Positions 50,100-62,161 of a DNA stretch of 64,000 bases are shown one piece after another (positions within the stretch are counted from its first letter, which is position 1; each line of letters starts with the position of its first letter). The position numbers and the translations under genes were made by a program. The notes under the pieces were generated by a model. That model was given only the letters and a program-made list of their open reading frames with translations. It was not told the DNA's origin and did no database searches. Source of the DNA: Inonotus obliquus (taxonomy: Eukaryota; Basidiomycota; Agaricomycetes; Hymenochaetales; Hymenochaetaceae); the NCBI GenBank assembly GCA_032164295.1, contig JAJHTX010000011.1, positions 1,550,001-1,614,000 of the forward strand, read 5' to 3'.

Positions 50100-51330
50100 A
50101 GAATGCATCATAAGAATCTATCAAAGTAGGATTCATATCGTGCAACTTTTGCAGTGGACAGGAATTCTGGAACGTATAATGTTTAGAATCATTCAGCAGT
50201 TCAATCATAATGGGACTACATCAATGGAGGTTCTGGTGAACCATAGAAGGCCTAGAGTTCTAGATTACGTCGACACAGAGGCAAGTTGTCACTCTGAGTG
50301 GTCAACGTGTAGCCTCTCATATATAGTGCATAGTTCCTAATTAGTTTATTGGTAAACCGAAACGACCGCTATTTGGATGAACTGAAGGGAATTTTGCGAG
50401 AGAGACAAGGAAAAGATGTTTCAGACTCAACTATATACAGGGCATTGAGGCACGCGAGCTTCAGGCTGAAGAAAGTAATTGCTCCGTCCACTTGTTTAGG
50501 TAGTGTAGGATATGCTAACACAATACATCTCAGATCTTAAAGGTTGCTCTGGAACAGAGCGAAACACAGCACACATGTTATCAGGCGCAAATTGGAACTC
50601 ATTACTCATCTGAGCAGCTGGTGTTTGTAGATGAAAGTGCATGTAATCACCGGACTTATATTCAAAATTAAGCATGGGCACTTGAAGGCAAACGAGCTTG
50701 TCGGAAGCACTTCTTCACAAGAGAAAAGTGGTGAGTCAATGCCTTGAATTCTTCACAGACCACTCGATCTATCAAATGAATACAGATATTCCTTGATACC
50801 TGCTATCACTTTTGATGGGGTGGTTGATTGTGTAGTCATTAAAAATGTGTTCAATGCAAATCTCTTCAGAGTTTATCACCAGTCTTCTGGATAAAATGAA
50901 CTCATTTCCCGCACCAAGATCTGTAGTCATTATAAACAACTGTTCAATACACAAGGCTCCTGCAATCTGTCAACTCATAGAGTTCAGGTTGGCCTTCTCC
51001 TTGTCATCTACCCATTGTTGTGCTAATATTTGCATAGGGGTGTCAGACTGGAGTTTTTGTTGCCATATTCACCAGACTTTAACCTCATTGAACTTGCCTT
51101 CTCACTTATAAAGGCCTGACGTAGGAGGCATCAAATGCAAGGAGATGAATCAATTGTTGAGCAATTATATACCCAGGCTTATTGTATTACTTCTGAAGAA
51201 TGTAGATCTTTCTTTCGACACTCAGGATACAATGTGCTGTAATAGAAATTTTCTCATGATTTTGGACCGTGTGGAAGAGCTCTATTCATTTGTCAAAGAA
51301 CAAAGACATAGGTTAAATTTGAAAATGAAA
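50100..51330 (+). mobile_element. Degenerate Tc1/mariner-like transposase, copy 1
   Basis: Pieces in several frames, in the order of an IS630/Tc1-type transposase. A helix-turn-helix region (RIIQQFNHNGTTSMEVLVNH; then DRYLDELKGILRERQGKDVS and STIYRALRHASFRLKKV). The catalytic core: LVFVDESACNHRT (first Asp), KMNSFPAPRSVVIINNCSIH (second position, Asn where Asp is expected), and YSPDFNLIELAF (third, Glu present). At least two frame changes and several stops interrupt it, so it is not autonomous. Related sequence on the - strand at 62162-64000. Confidence 0.75.
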
Positions 51331-51537
51331 TACATAAATAAATAATGTATGATCTAGCAAAAATCATGTCCATACATATATTCACAAACCCTTCCTCTTC
51401 TTACCCATTTTTGGGAAGAGAAAATTCTTTTTCTGCTGCTGAGGCTAATTAACTTTGAGACCACCATCAGACTCACCAAACCCCACTTCATCATTGAGAT
51501 TAAGTAAAGCAAACCTGTTCATGGAGCCTGCCAGCAT

Positions 51538-51606
51538 AGATGGCACAGATGACGTAGATGGCACAGATAACGTGGATGGCACAGATGGCACAGATGGTGA
51601 AGATGG
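51538..51606. repeat. 12-bp-type minisatellite (GGCACAGATGAT-like)
   Basis: Imperfect repeats of GATGGCACAGAT with variants GACGTA/AACGTG; in one frame it would encode DGTDDVDGTDNVDGTDGTDG. Lies between the mariner copy and the repeat mosaic. Confidence 0.65.
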
Positions 51607-51810
51607 ATCAACTGTAGAGGGGTACATATTCCCCTCTACTGAATGTTTCTATTGCGATGGGTCCTTGAGCAATTGCAATAATTCATCTTGTTTCGAGGGC
51701 AATGTAGTTACTGGTAGGCCTTTCTGATCCCGCAGCAAATTATACCAAGGATCGCCTTCGGTGGGGGAAAAGAGGTCCTCATATACCGTTGTTGGTCAGA
51801 TTTCAGTAAA

Positions 51811-52641
51811 CGCTGAATGTGTGAGAACACGGCTGGTATCAAAAGTACCGGACGAGGGGGGTACAATTTAGGTGCGTTGGGAGGGCCGGTACCTGGCGGT
51901 ACTAAGTCGTACTGTCACAGACAGGTTGTCAAGAGAGATAGTAGGGCCTGGGTGGATTGATAAGTACTGGGGGGCTCTAGGTGACCGCTCAAGAGATGAA
52001 ATATCAGGAGGCAGTCGATACTGAGACGAATTTGTTGGTACCGAGGTGTTCATTGTTCAGTATCGTGGTAGTGAGAATGAAGCAGTAGAGAAGATGAGTA
52101 GAGGGTAAGTTTCTGATGGGACTAGTTATGAGACAAGAGGCGAGGACGATGAAGACGATATCAACGACTACCGGTATCGATACCAGCGACTACGAGACGA
52201 GACGAATAAACGGGAACTTGAATGAGATGAGCAAAACCCGGATCTTCACTCTGGAAGCTCCTCTCAGATTAGCTGGTCTGTTACGGTAGAACATGCAGGC
52301 TATAAATACCATAATACCATAGCCATTCAAGATACCAAATGAGGAGTTTTTACAAGTCGAATTGTACCACAATCCGGTACAAGAAGGGGAACATAAGGTC
52401 AAAATGAATGTAAAAATATAATCAGGGGAAACATAAGATGATGAATGAATAAGAAGTTTTATCAGGGGGTAGATAAGAATAGGGTGGGACGAGATAAGAA
52501 TCCAATGAAAACTCACAACAATTGATACTGAGGTAGGGTGGCGGTATCGACATCGACCAGCGCTAAAGTAAGGATGTGTTTCAAGCTATCACATGGGTGC
52601 TCCTGATGATGGCCCTGTTGTCTTCTTCTCTGGAGAAGCAC
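51811..52641 (+). repeat. Repeat block A, copy 1 (direct)
   Basis: Starts GCTGAATGTGTGAGAACACG, contains GTACCGGACGAGGGGGGTAC and TTATCAGGGGGTAGATAAGA, and ends near the CTGATGATGGCCCTGTTGTC segment. The same order of sequence is found at 53571-54401 and, inverted, at 55330-56158. Non-coding: all ORFs are short and shared only because the DNA is repeated. Confidence 0.85.
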
Positions 52642-53570
52642 ATCATCCAGATTTACCTTTGTTCCGGTACCATGATCCATGCAGTATCAGTCTGGACGTC
52701 TACCGAGTGATCAGACGGTGTGCTCTGATGTTGACATGTTTGTACAACCTAACCTTGGCATTAGAGTACTCTATCGCTCGGTGTCAATCAGTACACTGGG
52801 ATCGTCCCTGGGCATCAATGAGATTGCTTGTGCCCCTTGACATTGATCGGTACGTGTTAAAGGGTAATACTGGAGGCTACGATCAATAAGGGCTTAATTC
52901 TGCGATTCTACCGCTTCTTCCAATTAACTATACTTCTGCAATTCTACTGCTTCTTACTTCTCTTTGGACCACGGTACTTCTGCCGTCCTATCTATGCCTG
53001 CAGTTCCAACAAAGTACGAGGCTTCTGCAATTTGACAATTGAGAACTGGTCCTGCATGCAATTAGCCAGACTTCTGCACCAATACCAAATCACCAATCCC
53101 TATGCCCGTCTTCCATCACAGTACCGAACCACCAGGCTTCAATACCGATGATACCGATACCATACCATCCACCATCCACCCATCCTGCTACCGACACTTA
53201 ATAGTCCACGTTTAGGTCGAGACTGCGCCCTCGGAGATCTATGTTGAGAGGAAGGTTGGGAAATGAATCAGGTCCGCTGTACGCTGCTTTGATCTCAGAA
53301 GAGACCATCGATCTGACTCGGAGGCGAAGCCAAGCAATGCCCAGTCAAGTCAGGCAACGCGTACCGATCGATATCAAGGGGCTCGAGTGATCTCATTGAT
53401 GCCCAGGAATGATCCTAGCGTACTGATTGGTACCAAGCAATACAGTACTCCAATGCCAAGGTTAGGTTGTACCGATATGTCAACATTGGAGCACGCCGTC
53501 CGATCACTTGGTAGATGCCCAGACTGATGCCGCACGGATCATGATACCGGAACAAAGGTAAATCTGGATG
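52642..53570. repeat. Repeat blocks X (partial), C and inverted X between A copies
   Basis: About 52642-52857 is the first part of block X (ATCCAGATTTACCTTTGTTC). About 52858-53210 is block C (AAGGGTAATACTGGAGGCTA onward, with two near-repeats of the TTCTGC.ATTCTAC.GCTTCTT type). About 53211-53570 is X inverted, ending CCGGAACAAAGGTAAATCTG directly against block A copy 2. Boundaries are estimates by eye. Confidence 0.7.
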
Positions 53571-54401
53571 ACGTGCTGAATGTGCGAGAATGCGGCCGGT
53601 ATCAGAAGTACCGGACGAGGGGGGTACAATTTAGGTACGTTGGGAGGGCCGGTACGTAGCGGTACTAAGTCATACTGTCACGGACAAGTCGTCAAGAGAG
53701 ATAGTAGGGCCTGGCTGGATTGATGAGTACAGGGGGCTCTAGGTGACCGCTCGAGAGACGAGGTATCAGGAGACGATCAATACTGAGTCGAATCCGTCAA
53801 TACCGAGTCGTTCGTTGTCCGGTATCGTGGTAGTGAGAACAAAGCAGTAGAGAAGACGAGCCGAGGGGGTGTTTCTGATAGGACTAGTTGTGAGACGAGA
53901 GGCAAGGATGACGAAGACGATATCAACGACTACCGGTATCGATACCGGCGACTACGAGACGAGACGAATGAACGGGGACTTGAATGAGATGAGCAAAACC
54001 CGGACCTTCACTCTGGAAGTTCCTCTCAGATTAGCTGGTTTGCTACAGTAAAACATGCAGGCTATAAATACCATAATACCGTAGCCATTCAAGATACCAA
54101 ATGGGGAGTTTTTACAAGTCAAATTGTACCACAATCCGGTACAAGAAGGGGAACATAAGATCGAAATGAATGTAAAAATATAATCAGGGGAAACATAAGA
54201 CGATGAATGAATAAGAAGTTTTATCAGGGGGTAGATAAGAATAGGGCGGGACGAGACAAGAACCCAATGAAAACTCACAACGAGTGATACTGAGGTAGGG
54301 TGGCGGTACCGACATCGACCAGCGCTAAAGTAAGGATGTGTTTCAAGCTATCACATGGGTGCTCCTGATGATGGCCCTGTCGTCTCCTTCTCTGGAGAAG
54401 C
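53571..54401 (+). repeat. Repeat block A, copy 2 (direct)
   Basis: Same content and orientation as 51811-52641, with scattered point differences. It includes the long shared stretches around CTACCGGTATCGATACCGGC and ATCAGGGGGTAGATAAGAAT. Confidence 0.85.
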
Positions 54402-55329
54402 GCGTCATCCTGATTTACCTTTGTTCCGGTATCATGATCCGTGCAGCGTCAGTCTGGGCGTCTACCGATCGATCGGACGGCGTGCCTCGATGTTGATATG
54501 TTAGTACAACCTAACCTTGGCAATGGAGTACTCTATCGCTTGGTACCAATCAGTATGCTGGGATCGTCCCTGGGCATCAATGAGATTGCTCGAGCCCCTC
54601 AATATCGATCGGTACGCGTTGTCTGACTCGACTGGGCATTGCTTGGCTTCGCCTCCGAGTCGGATCGATGGTCTCCTCCAAGATTGAAGCAGCGTACAGC
54701 AGACCTAATTCATTTCCCAACCTTCCTCTCGACGTAGATCTCTGAGGGCGCGGTCTCAACCTAGCACACGTCACAAACTTCAGTACTGGGGTGGGTCATC
54801 GGTATCAACAATGGTATCGTCAGTATCAATGCATGGCGGTTCAGAAGAGCAGACCGTCGGACTTGGAGCTTCGATAATGATCCAACTCTTCGCAGCAACG
54901 TATGGCAGACCAATCATAGCTTGTGAGCCTTTCCCTCGGTATAGGCCGTCGAGGGTGTAGTATCGACTAAATGTGGACTATTAAGCGTCAGTATTAGGAT
55001 GAGAGGACAGTACGGTATCGGTATCATCGGTATCGAAGTCTGATGGTTTGGTACTGTGATGGAAGACAGGCATAGGGATTGGTGATTTGGTATTGGTGCA
55101 GAAGTCTGGCTAAACACATGCAGGACCAGTTCTCAATCGGTCTTAGCCTTGTTGAATCGCAGAAGCCTCGTACTTTGTTGGAACCGCAGACATAGATAGG
55201 ACGGCAGAAGTACCGTGGTCCGAAGAGAAGTAAGAAGCGGTAGAATCGCAGAAGTATTGTTAATTGGAAGAAGCGGTAGAATCGCAGAATTAAGCCCATA
55301 TCGATCGTAGCCTCCAGTATTACCCTTTG
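54402..55329. repeat. Repeat blocks X (direct) and C (inverted)
   Basis: X runs about 54402-54960 (longest copy seen) and includes TGGGCATTGCTTGGCTTCGC. Inverted C runs about 54960-55329, ending TAGCCTCCAGTATTACCCTT, and abuts the inverted block A. Confidence 0.7.
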
Positions 55330-56158
55330 GCGCTTCTCCGGAGAAGAAGACAACAGGGCCATCATCAGGAGCGCCTATGCAGTAGCTTAAGATACATTCT
55401 TACTTTAGCGCTGGTTGATGTTGGTACCGCCACCCTACCTCGGTATCACTTGTTGTGAGTTTTCATTGGGTTCTTGTCTTGTCCCACCCTATTCTTAGCT
55501 ACCCCCTGATAAAACTTCTTATTCATTCATCATCTTATGTTCCCCTTGATTATATTTTTACATTCATTTCGACCTTATGTTCCCCTTCTTGTACCGGATT
55601 GTGGTACAATTTGACTTGTAAAAACTCCCCATTTGGTATCTTGAATGGCTACAGTATTATGATATTTATAGCCTGCATGTTCTATCATGGCAAACCAGCT
55701 AATCGAAGAGGAACTTCCAGAGTGAAGATCTGGGTTCTGCTCATCTCGTTCAAGTCTCCGTTCCTTTATCTCATCTCATAGTCGCCGGTATCAAAACTGG
55801 TAGTTGTTGATACCGTCTTCGTCGTCCTCGCCTCTCGTCTCACAACTAGTCATATCAGAAACTCATGCTCCACTTGTCTTCTCTACTGTTTCGTTCTCAC
55901 TACCGCGATACCGAACAACAAACAACTTGGTATCGATGGATTCGTCTCGGTATCGATCATCTCCTGATACTTCGTCTCTTGAGCAGTCACCTAGAGCCCC
56001 CCTATACTCATCAATCCAGCCAGGCCCTACTATCTCTCTTGACAACCTGTCTGTGACAGTATGACTTAGTACCGCCATGTACTGGCCCTCCCAACGCACC
56101 TAAATTGTACCCCCCTCGTCCGGTATTTCTGATACCGGCCATGTTCTCGCACACTCAG
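55330..56158 (-). repeat. Repeat block A, copy 3 (inverted)
   Basis: Reverse complement of the block at 51811-52641, recognisable at TTTTCATTGGGTTCTTGTCT, CTACCCCCTGATAAAACTTC and TTGTACCCCCCTCGTCCGGT. Here C follows A directly, without X in between, so X looks like an insertion in copy 1. Confidence 0.85.
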
Positions 56159-56866
56159 CGTTGTCTGACTCAACTGGGCATTGCTTGGCTTTGCTTCTAA
56201 GTTGGATTGATGGTCTCCTCTGAGATCAAAGCAACATATAGCGGACCTGATTCATTTCCCAACCTTCCTCTCGATATAGATCTCCGAGAGCGCGGTCTCG
56301 ACCTAGCATACGTCACGAACTTCAGTACTGGAGTGGGCCATTGGTATCAACACCGGTATCATCGGTATCAATGCATGGCGGTTTGGAAGGGCAGACCATC
56401 AGACTTGGAGCTTCAACACTTTTGATGATCCAACTCTTCGCAGCAACATATGGCAGACCGATTGTAGCTTGTGAGCCTTTCCCTTAGTATGGGCCATCGA
56501 AAGTGTAGTAACGACTAAACATGGACTATTAAATGTCAGTATCAGGATGGGTGGACAGTATGGTATCAGTATCATTAGTATCGAAGCCTGGTGGTTTGGT
56601 ATTGTGATAGAAGACGGGCATAAGAATTGGTGATTCAGTATTGGTGCAGAAGTCTGGCAAATGCATGCATGACCAGTTCTCAATTGTCAAATCGCAGAAG
56701 CCTCATACTTTGTCCGAACCACAGGCATAGATAGGATGGCAGAAGTACCATGGTCTGAAGGGAAGTAAGAAGCGGTAGAATCGCAAAAGTATTGTTAATT
56801 GGAAGAAGCAATAGAATTGCAGAATTAAGCCCATATCAATCGTAGCCTCCGGTATTACCCTTTAAT
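56159..56866. repeat. Repeat blocks X (second part) and C (inverted)
   Basis: X sequence from GTTGTCTGACTCAACTGGGC to about 56510, followed by inverted C ending GTATTACCCTTTAATG. The right edge at about 56866 marks the end of the mosaic. Confidence 0.65.
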
Positions 56867-57349
56867 GCAACATGCAGTGTTTTCAGACTCTTCAGAGCTT
56901 CTAGGGTATTGAAAGTGCCAATTGCTGGTGGCAGCATGAAGGCTGAGAATATCTTATTAAGCCTTGATATAGCACTCTAAACCCTCTCGCAATTATATGG
57001 CAGATGGGTGGCAAGATTTCCTGGAGTTCTGAAGAGACCAACATTTCTGGAGACGTTAGAGGACCTCTTACTCCCTATTTCCAAGAAGTATTCTAAGATA
57101 GCGGTATTATTCAAGATTGCCGTGCCCCATTCTGTGAAGTAAGAAAGGGTTTTCATGTTTTGTATAAGTTGCTCCTTTGGTGTCTTTAGATCGACAAAGT
57201 TCCTCTCTTCCGACACATATTGTATCTGCAAACTGTATACCATGACTGCTTTTTCCATTCAGTATCCAATTTGCTTTTGGTCTGTTCTTTTGCTTATGCA
57301 AAAAGCAACTCAAATGACTCATTATGGGATCTGGTACGTTCAAAGCTGC

Positions 57350-58407
57350 TAAAAGTGTCTGGGTCAATGTTATCGATTTTGCAACTCACAAAGTGTCAAA
57401 AATGCTTCCGCTGCTTATCTATACACCCTCGAACCTGCACAATGCCTTTCTCCAGCTTCTCCAGTTCAGAACGAACTTTTTCTAGGTGCACCCTGTATGT
57501 CCTAGCAGCATCCTGACTCATGTATTTCAGAAATTCCAAAAGCTGATGATCGGATAGATTGTCTCCAGTAATTCTCTGAGCAGGTAAATGGCTCCACAAA
57601 GGCTCTGTTTTCTTCTGCTTCTGCTTCAATACTAGCGTCGAGCTGTCTCCTGCATCCAAGGGTGCCTTCAGTCTGAAGAAGAATTGACACAATTTTAAAA
57701 GAAACATAGATCAGTCGAGCCTTTCTTGGGAAATTGCCTCTTGAAGTAGACGAACAGCATCTTCTACAGGCTGTATTAGGGCAAAGGATATACATACCGC
57801 ATTGTAAAGACAGCACACTGCACAGACAGCATATTCCCAATACAATATGTAATCAACCTGGGCTCTATTCTGCTAAAAAGGAGCTATCAGCAGATTTATA
57901 CCCTTCACATTATTACACACAACTTACGCTCCCAAATACACCCGCTTTCAGATTATCTACACTATTCTGCAAGTTCATATGGTGTTCTCCCATCCTCAAC
58001 TCTAACTTGTTCAACTTTTTTTTGTTCTCCCTCTGCATCCTCTTATCTTCATCCATTTTTGTGATCAGCTTGCTTACTGAACTGAGGAGTTTAGATGTTG
58101 CTTCTTCATTATTCATGCCCTTCTTGTATAGCATTTCCAGAGAGTCATAAACTTCTCATTTCATTTTCTTCGTATCATCAGCTGGGATACTGTCAGAAAC
58201 TGGTACTTGACTAGGAAGGTGGCTGAGATACCTACAGTCTAAACTATTTGTCTTTATTGAGTCTCTAGACTTTGTGACGGCCATCTGAAGACTCTGATCA
58301 CTCTCTGCCGGCTCTTCTCCAAATTGTATACCTGTTGATCGAGCATCAGCTATGTCACCACTAGGAAAGATAGTAGTGTTCATACCTGTAATGTCTCTTT
58401 CCTGCAA
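57350..58407 (-). other. Fragmentary coiled-coil gene, element-associated
   Basis: The - strand has several open pieces in order: 58407-58156 (MQERDITGMNTTIFPSGDIA, ending in TGA), the same frame resuming at once with EVYDSLEMLYKKGMNNEEAT and a coiled coil KMDEDKRMQRENKKKLNKLE to about 57930, then VEDAVRLLQEAISQERLD near 57760-57710, and LKAPLDAGDSSTLVLKQKQK through RVHLEKVRSELEKLEKGIVQ ending at about 57400. GT-AG junctions can be proposed between some pieces, but the stop inside the first exon stays. Family not recognised. It may be the remains of a retroelement or repeat-associated gene, or a real gene with an assembly error. Confidence 0.35.
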
Positions 58408-59271
58408 ATAATACTATTCCTGTAATGCACTCACTGTACTGGCAATTAGCATAACTATTACTGTCTAGAGAGGGGGCCTACGAACTTGAAGGGTGATGAG
58501 AACCGATGTACCCTTGACTTGTAATGATGGATGGAGAATGAGTCAACATGGGGCAGCTTATCTCCTGTTTGTATTATTCTATTGTGGGAATATTTTTCCC
58601 ATCCTGCAAGCCTCTTATGCTTAGCACAGGGCACATCTTGGTTTTTGCCAGAAAGTGCTCTTGAACAGTGGATTACGTAAAGGTGTGTTAGGACCAGTGC
58701 AGATCAGATCAGCAGACCGGCATTGATCGACTGATCAACACGATCGACGCACCAGAACAAGTCCACTCACTCCGGCAATATTCGCAGTCCGTCTTGATAA
58801 GCGATGGGAAGTGCGAGGCGGTGCTTTGTAGAGCAGAGTAGCAACAGTACTTAGTCAGGGTCAAGGGACCGGCCGGACACTAGTACTGATGATAAGAGTG
58901 GTAGTGAAGAAGAGAAGCTTTGTGGGGCTTCTTTGTATTCACTAGTACAGAAGAATTTTGCTGAGGGACATAGCCACCCTCGCTTGGCCTATTTATACCT
59001 GAAGCTTCTTCTATTGAGTTACCTGGGCTCCCTCAGGCACAGCCTCCTGATTCTTCCGAGCACAGCCCCTATCTTGTCCGATACCCCGCAATCTCCAATC
59101 GGGTGGCGATGCACTTCCGATTTCCTCCTGCAATCTTTCAGATCCTTCGATATGACTTCACACCTGGTCAGTGCACAGCAATCACACCATCACCGGCTAA
59201 TCCTGTGGCTGTGCGGAGCTCTGTGCCTTCTGCACTGCTACGTCAGTCCTTCTCGAATGTTCCTTATGATG
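58408..59271. other. Region without a supported gene
   Basis: Short ORFs on the + strand (for example from 58933) overlap antisense to the following gene and lack motifs. Confidence 0.4.
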
Positions 59272-60081
59272 TCATGCACAGCAACTCGAACAGTCTGCCA
59301 TGTCTTCATCCTCTGCAGGTGCTGCTGGGCCATTCAGCTGTCTCGGTTGACTCGGGCTTCCTCCCTCAATAGGATTAGCTCGATTATCAATCACCGGAGC
59401 GGCGGGCCTATATGGTTCTGCCTGTACTATGGCAGGTAACCCAGTCCGCCAGATCGTCGCTCGGCAATATCCGTCGGGTATCCGTATCTCCGTTCCTTGC
59501 ACCTGATCGCCATTGATTCCTTCCATGACGAAGGTTAAGATCGCCCCGTTGATCCGTTCCCTCGGTTGAGAGATTTCCAATGCTATCATCCCCGGTAGTT
59601 GATTCTGCTCCGATTTCCATCGTGCCACTATGTTGCCAAATAAATTATTGCGTAGTGCTTGATGTTCTCTTGTAGCTTCCGCATGTACTGGCCAGTTGAG
59701 TTGTATTGCCACTCGTTGGCATAGCTGGGAATGTATCGATCTTCTTGTCCATGCTATTACACCTGCATTCGCAATGTAGTGTAACCCCCTTCCTGACCAA
59801 ACCGTAACTTCCTGCAAGTATGCATTTAGTGTAGGTGTGAACAATGGTTGAGTTGTTTCTGCAACCGTTGACCAATGGTGGTTGGTTCGAATTGAGTAAG
59901 GTTCATGTCGAAGCATATGGTTGACTGCGTCCTCGAGTATCCATGTTTGCAGTATCCATGCTTCCTCATGTGCCCATTCACAGAACTGGCATATTGGTGT
60001 ATTAATTTGTCCTGGTAATGTCGAGCCCCAGGGACAATAGCGTGTGCGTGTATAATATGTTCGATCAAATTGTCTTTCCAT
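59272..60081 (-). CDS. Unknown 269-residue protein, single open exon
   Basis: An uninterrupted frame from ATG 60081 to TGA at 59272-59274, the longest intact ORF in the transposon-rich part. It is rich in Trp, Arg and Gln in the first half (CEWAHEEAWILQTWILEDAV, WSGRGLHYIANAGVIAWTRR). The second half contains IALEISQPRERINGAILTFV, then a Pro-rich tail and a C-terminus ending DMADCSSCCA. The frame is open a little upstream of the ATG (DKFPRSSD), so another exon may precede it. No family recognised; conserved coding in such a setting could mean a gag-like or captured host gene. Confidence 0.5.
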   Translation of the reverse strand: MERQFDRTYYTRTRYCPWGSTLPGQINTPICQFCEWAHEEAWILQTWILEDAVNHMLRHEPYSIRTNHHWSTVAETTQPLFTPTLNAYLQEVTVWSGRGLHYIANAGVIAWTRRSIHSQLCQRVAIQLNWPVHAEATREHQALRNNLFGNIVARWKSEQNQLPGMIALEISQPRERINGAILTFVMEGINGDQVQGTEIRIPDGYCRATIWRTGLPAIVQAEPYRPAAPVIDNRANPIEGGSPSQPRQLNGPAAPAEDEDMADCSSCCA

Positions 60082-60593
60082 GTCTGATGATCGTGGGAAT
60101 TTATCGGGTTGTAGCGTCTCTGGATCTGCATGCCAAATAAGTCAATTTCTTCTAACAAGGTGGGTGTACGCAGAAATCGAGTAATACATAAAGGGTACCT
60201 TATTGAAGAGATGTATACAGAAATCAAGAAATACATAAGAGATGCCTTATTTTGAAGTATGGAACATTCACTCGTTTTGTCATCCAATTTCTAAGATGGC
60301 AGAAGAAAAAACCATCTTTGTTTCTAACCATTGCAATGTCTCATGACAGGAAAAATTTGACAACAGAGGCCCCTGCAACCTGCCGGTGCAGGTAACAAGG
60401 ACACCTCCAACCAAGCCCACATCAGTGAAAGAAAAGGGTGTTGAGGCTCAATGTAAGTACACACCCAGGCCTCAATACAGTCATCCTCAAAAACTCATTG
60501 AAAAGCCCACAGAAGAGGTGTGAACATTTATCAGTTTGTAAATATATTTTTATACATTTTATTTAGCAGGCTGAACCACAGGTAAAAATGTTT

Positions 60594-61963
60594 TGTTGTG
60601 ATCTTATTCTCATTGACAAAGAAGATGAAGAGCAAGAGGAACTATTGCAGCAAGATATTGTAAATATAGTTGAAGAAATAGATCCTACTTATCAAGATGG
60701 ATCAGTGATCTCCTCCGATTCAGAACTTTTATCTGATATGTGCGAGCCAGTTTAAAGCTGTGTCCTGATGATTTAGCAATTTTATAGGTGATGGAGATGA
60801 TATCGTGATGTTCACACCTATTCAAGCTAGTTGCTAGCCTGCTAATGAAGTCTTGAAGCAGTATGCTCCTTTTATAGCACCTGTTAATGATGGTTGTAGT
60901 TTACAAAAGTTGAACATTGGTTTATTTGATACACTGTATGATGTTTGCAGGAATGTTGCAGGAATTCTTCAGCACCACTACGCTTCTATCTCACTTGGTT
61001 ACACTGCTCCATGGCTCAAAAAAACTGCTGTCCAGAAGGTGACACCATGTTATCTCAACTCAAAGGAAGAGCTCAATGAACTGGCTAGAGGAATAGAGAA
61101 GTATATCACAGATTAGAAAAAAAAAAAGCCAAATGTTATGTGTGAGGTTGTATTTTACAACATGAATGATGAAATGATAATTTTCCATATTATATAAAGC
61201 TGCTGTACATGTCTGATATGTTATCCATTACCCAAGATAGTCCGAAATGTTCCAATATCCCAACAAATACAACTAAGCTAATTTCAACTGCTCCAAGTAC
61301 AAATCAGCAAAAGAAGATGAGTTCGAAGAAGGTTCTTGGCTCTACCATACAGGAAATCAGAAGGAACCTTGCATGTAATGAGCACCTGCAGGATGTTTGC
61401 TCAGTCTGCAATGATGGCAGACATATTTGCTATAACATGATACATTATACTGATCATGCTCGAATGATTGTGAGTTTAAAAGTTCAACACTTTATTCAAT
61501 GACATGCTGACAACATACAAAGTTGGCAGGTATACCAGATGTAATGTCCAGAGAGATCCCTAGTCAACTCAAGTTACTTGACTATTCAAAACTGATAAAA
61601 AGGGAAACACCACATATCTCTAGTAATCAGAATTTCAATGATAAGCCGGGACATGAATGGGAATCCTACAAACCAGAAAAGGGTTGGAAAAGGTCTGGAT
61701 CATCCTCTAGCAGCAGCAGCAGCAGCAGCAGCAATGAATCAACCTACAAAGGGAGAGGGGGGAGGAGCAGATCCCAGAGGAGTCACCGACACTATCATTT
61801 GTTTAAGTTCTACTATAGACACTGCTGTCATAGTCACCACCAATCATACTTGACACATTACTGCTATCAGAATAAGTACAACTATCATTTGTCTTCAAGG
61901 AAACTGCATGGCCCACTCAAGAAGTACAAACAACCATCAACATTACCAATATTCAAGTTTTAA
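60594..61963 (+). other. Fragments of a repeat-associated fungal gene
   Basis: Open pieces on the + strand: a short acidic one at about 60590-60755 (DEEQEELLQQDIVNIVEEID), 60853-61116 (YAPFIAPVNDGCSLQKLNIG), 61209-61502 (EIRRNLACNEHLQDVCSVCN then GRHICYNMIHYTDHARMIV) and 61523-61963. The third resembles a short fungal domain of the form LxCxxH...C...(G/N)xHxxLTxxxLxxWA, common in repeated genes of mushrooms, but this is from memory of the pattern. The pieces are separated by stops and by unspliceable gaps; probably a decayed element gene. Confidence 0.35.
61709..61732. repeat. AGC microsatellite, 8 units
   Basis: Perfect (AGC)8; read in the frame of the surrounding ORF it encodes a serine run. 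Confidence 0.95.
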
Positions 61964-62161
61964 AGCTACCCTCTGGTTAATGTCTGGTTGAAAACTTGCA
62001 AGGATGATACAGAACGAGGCTGAGATAAGCGCAATTACACAGAACTTTTAGATGTGCTAATGAAGAACAATTATATACAGGTTGACCTAGTGTTTGTGCA
62101 ACTATCTACGTTAGATATACTTACAATGACAGAACAGGATGGTGTATAGGTCAGTCATGGG

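Noticed and set aside
55024..55781. ORFs of about 110 codons within the repeat mosaic (for example 55024-55365 and 55455-55781)
   Set aside because: They recur only because the blocks are repeated, and they differ by stops between copies; not treated as genes.
51811..56866. LTR retrotransposon with A blocks as LTRs
   Set aside because: Direct A copies start with TG-like ends, but the 930 bp between them hold no gag/pol sequence, primer-binding site or polypurine tract that I could see, and a third A copy is inverted.
58933..59439. 168-codon + strand ORF with hydrophobic stretches
   Set aside because: It partly overlaps antisense the intact 59272-60081 frame and shows no domain, splice or codon support.
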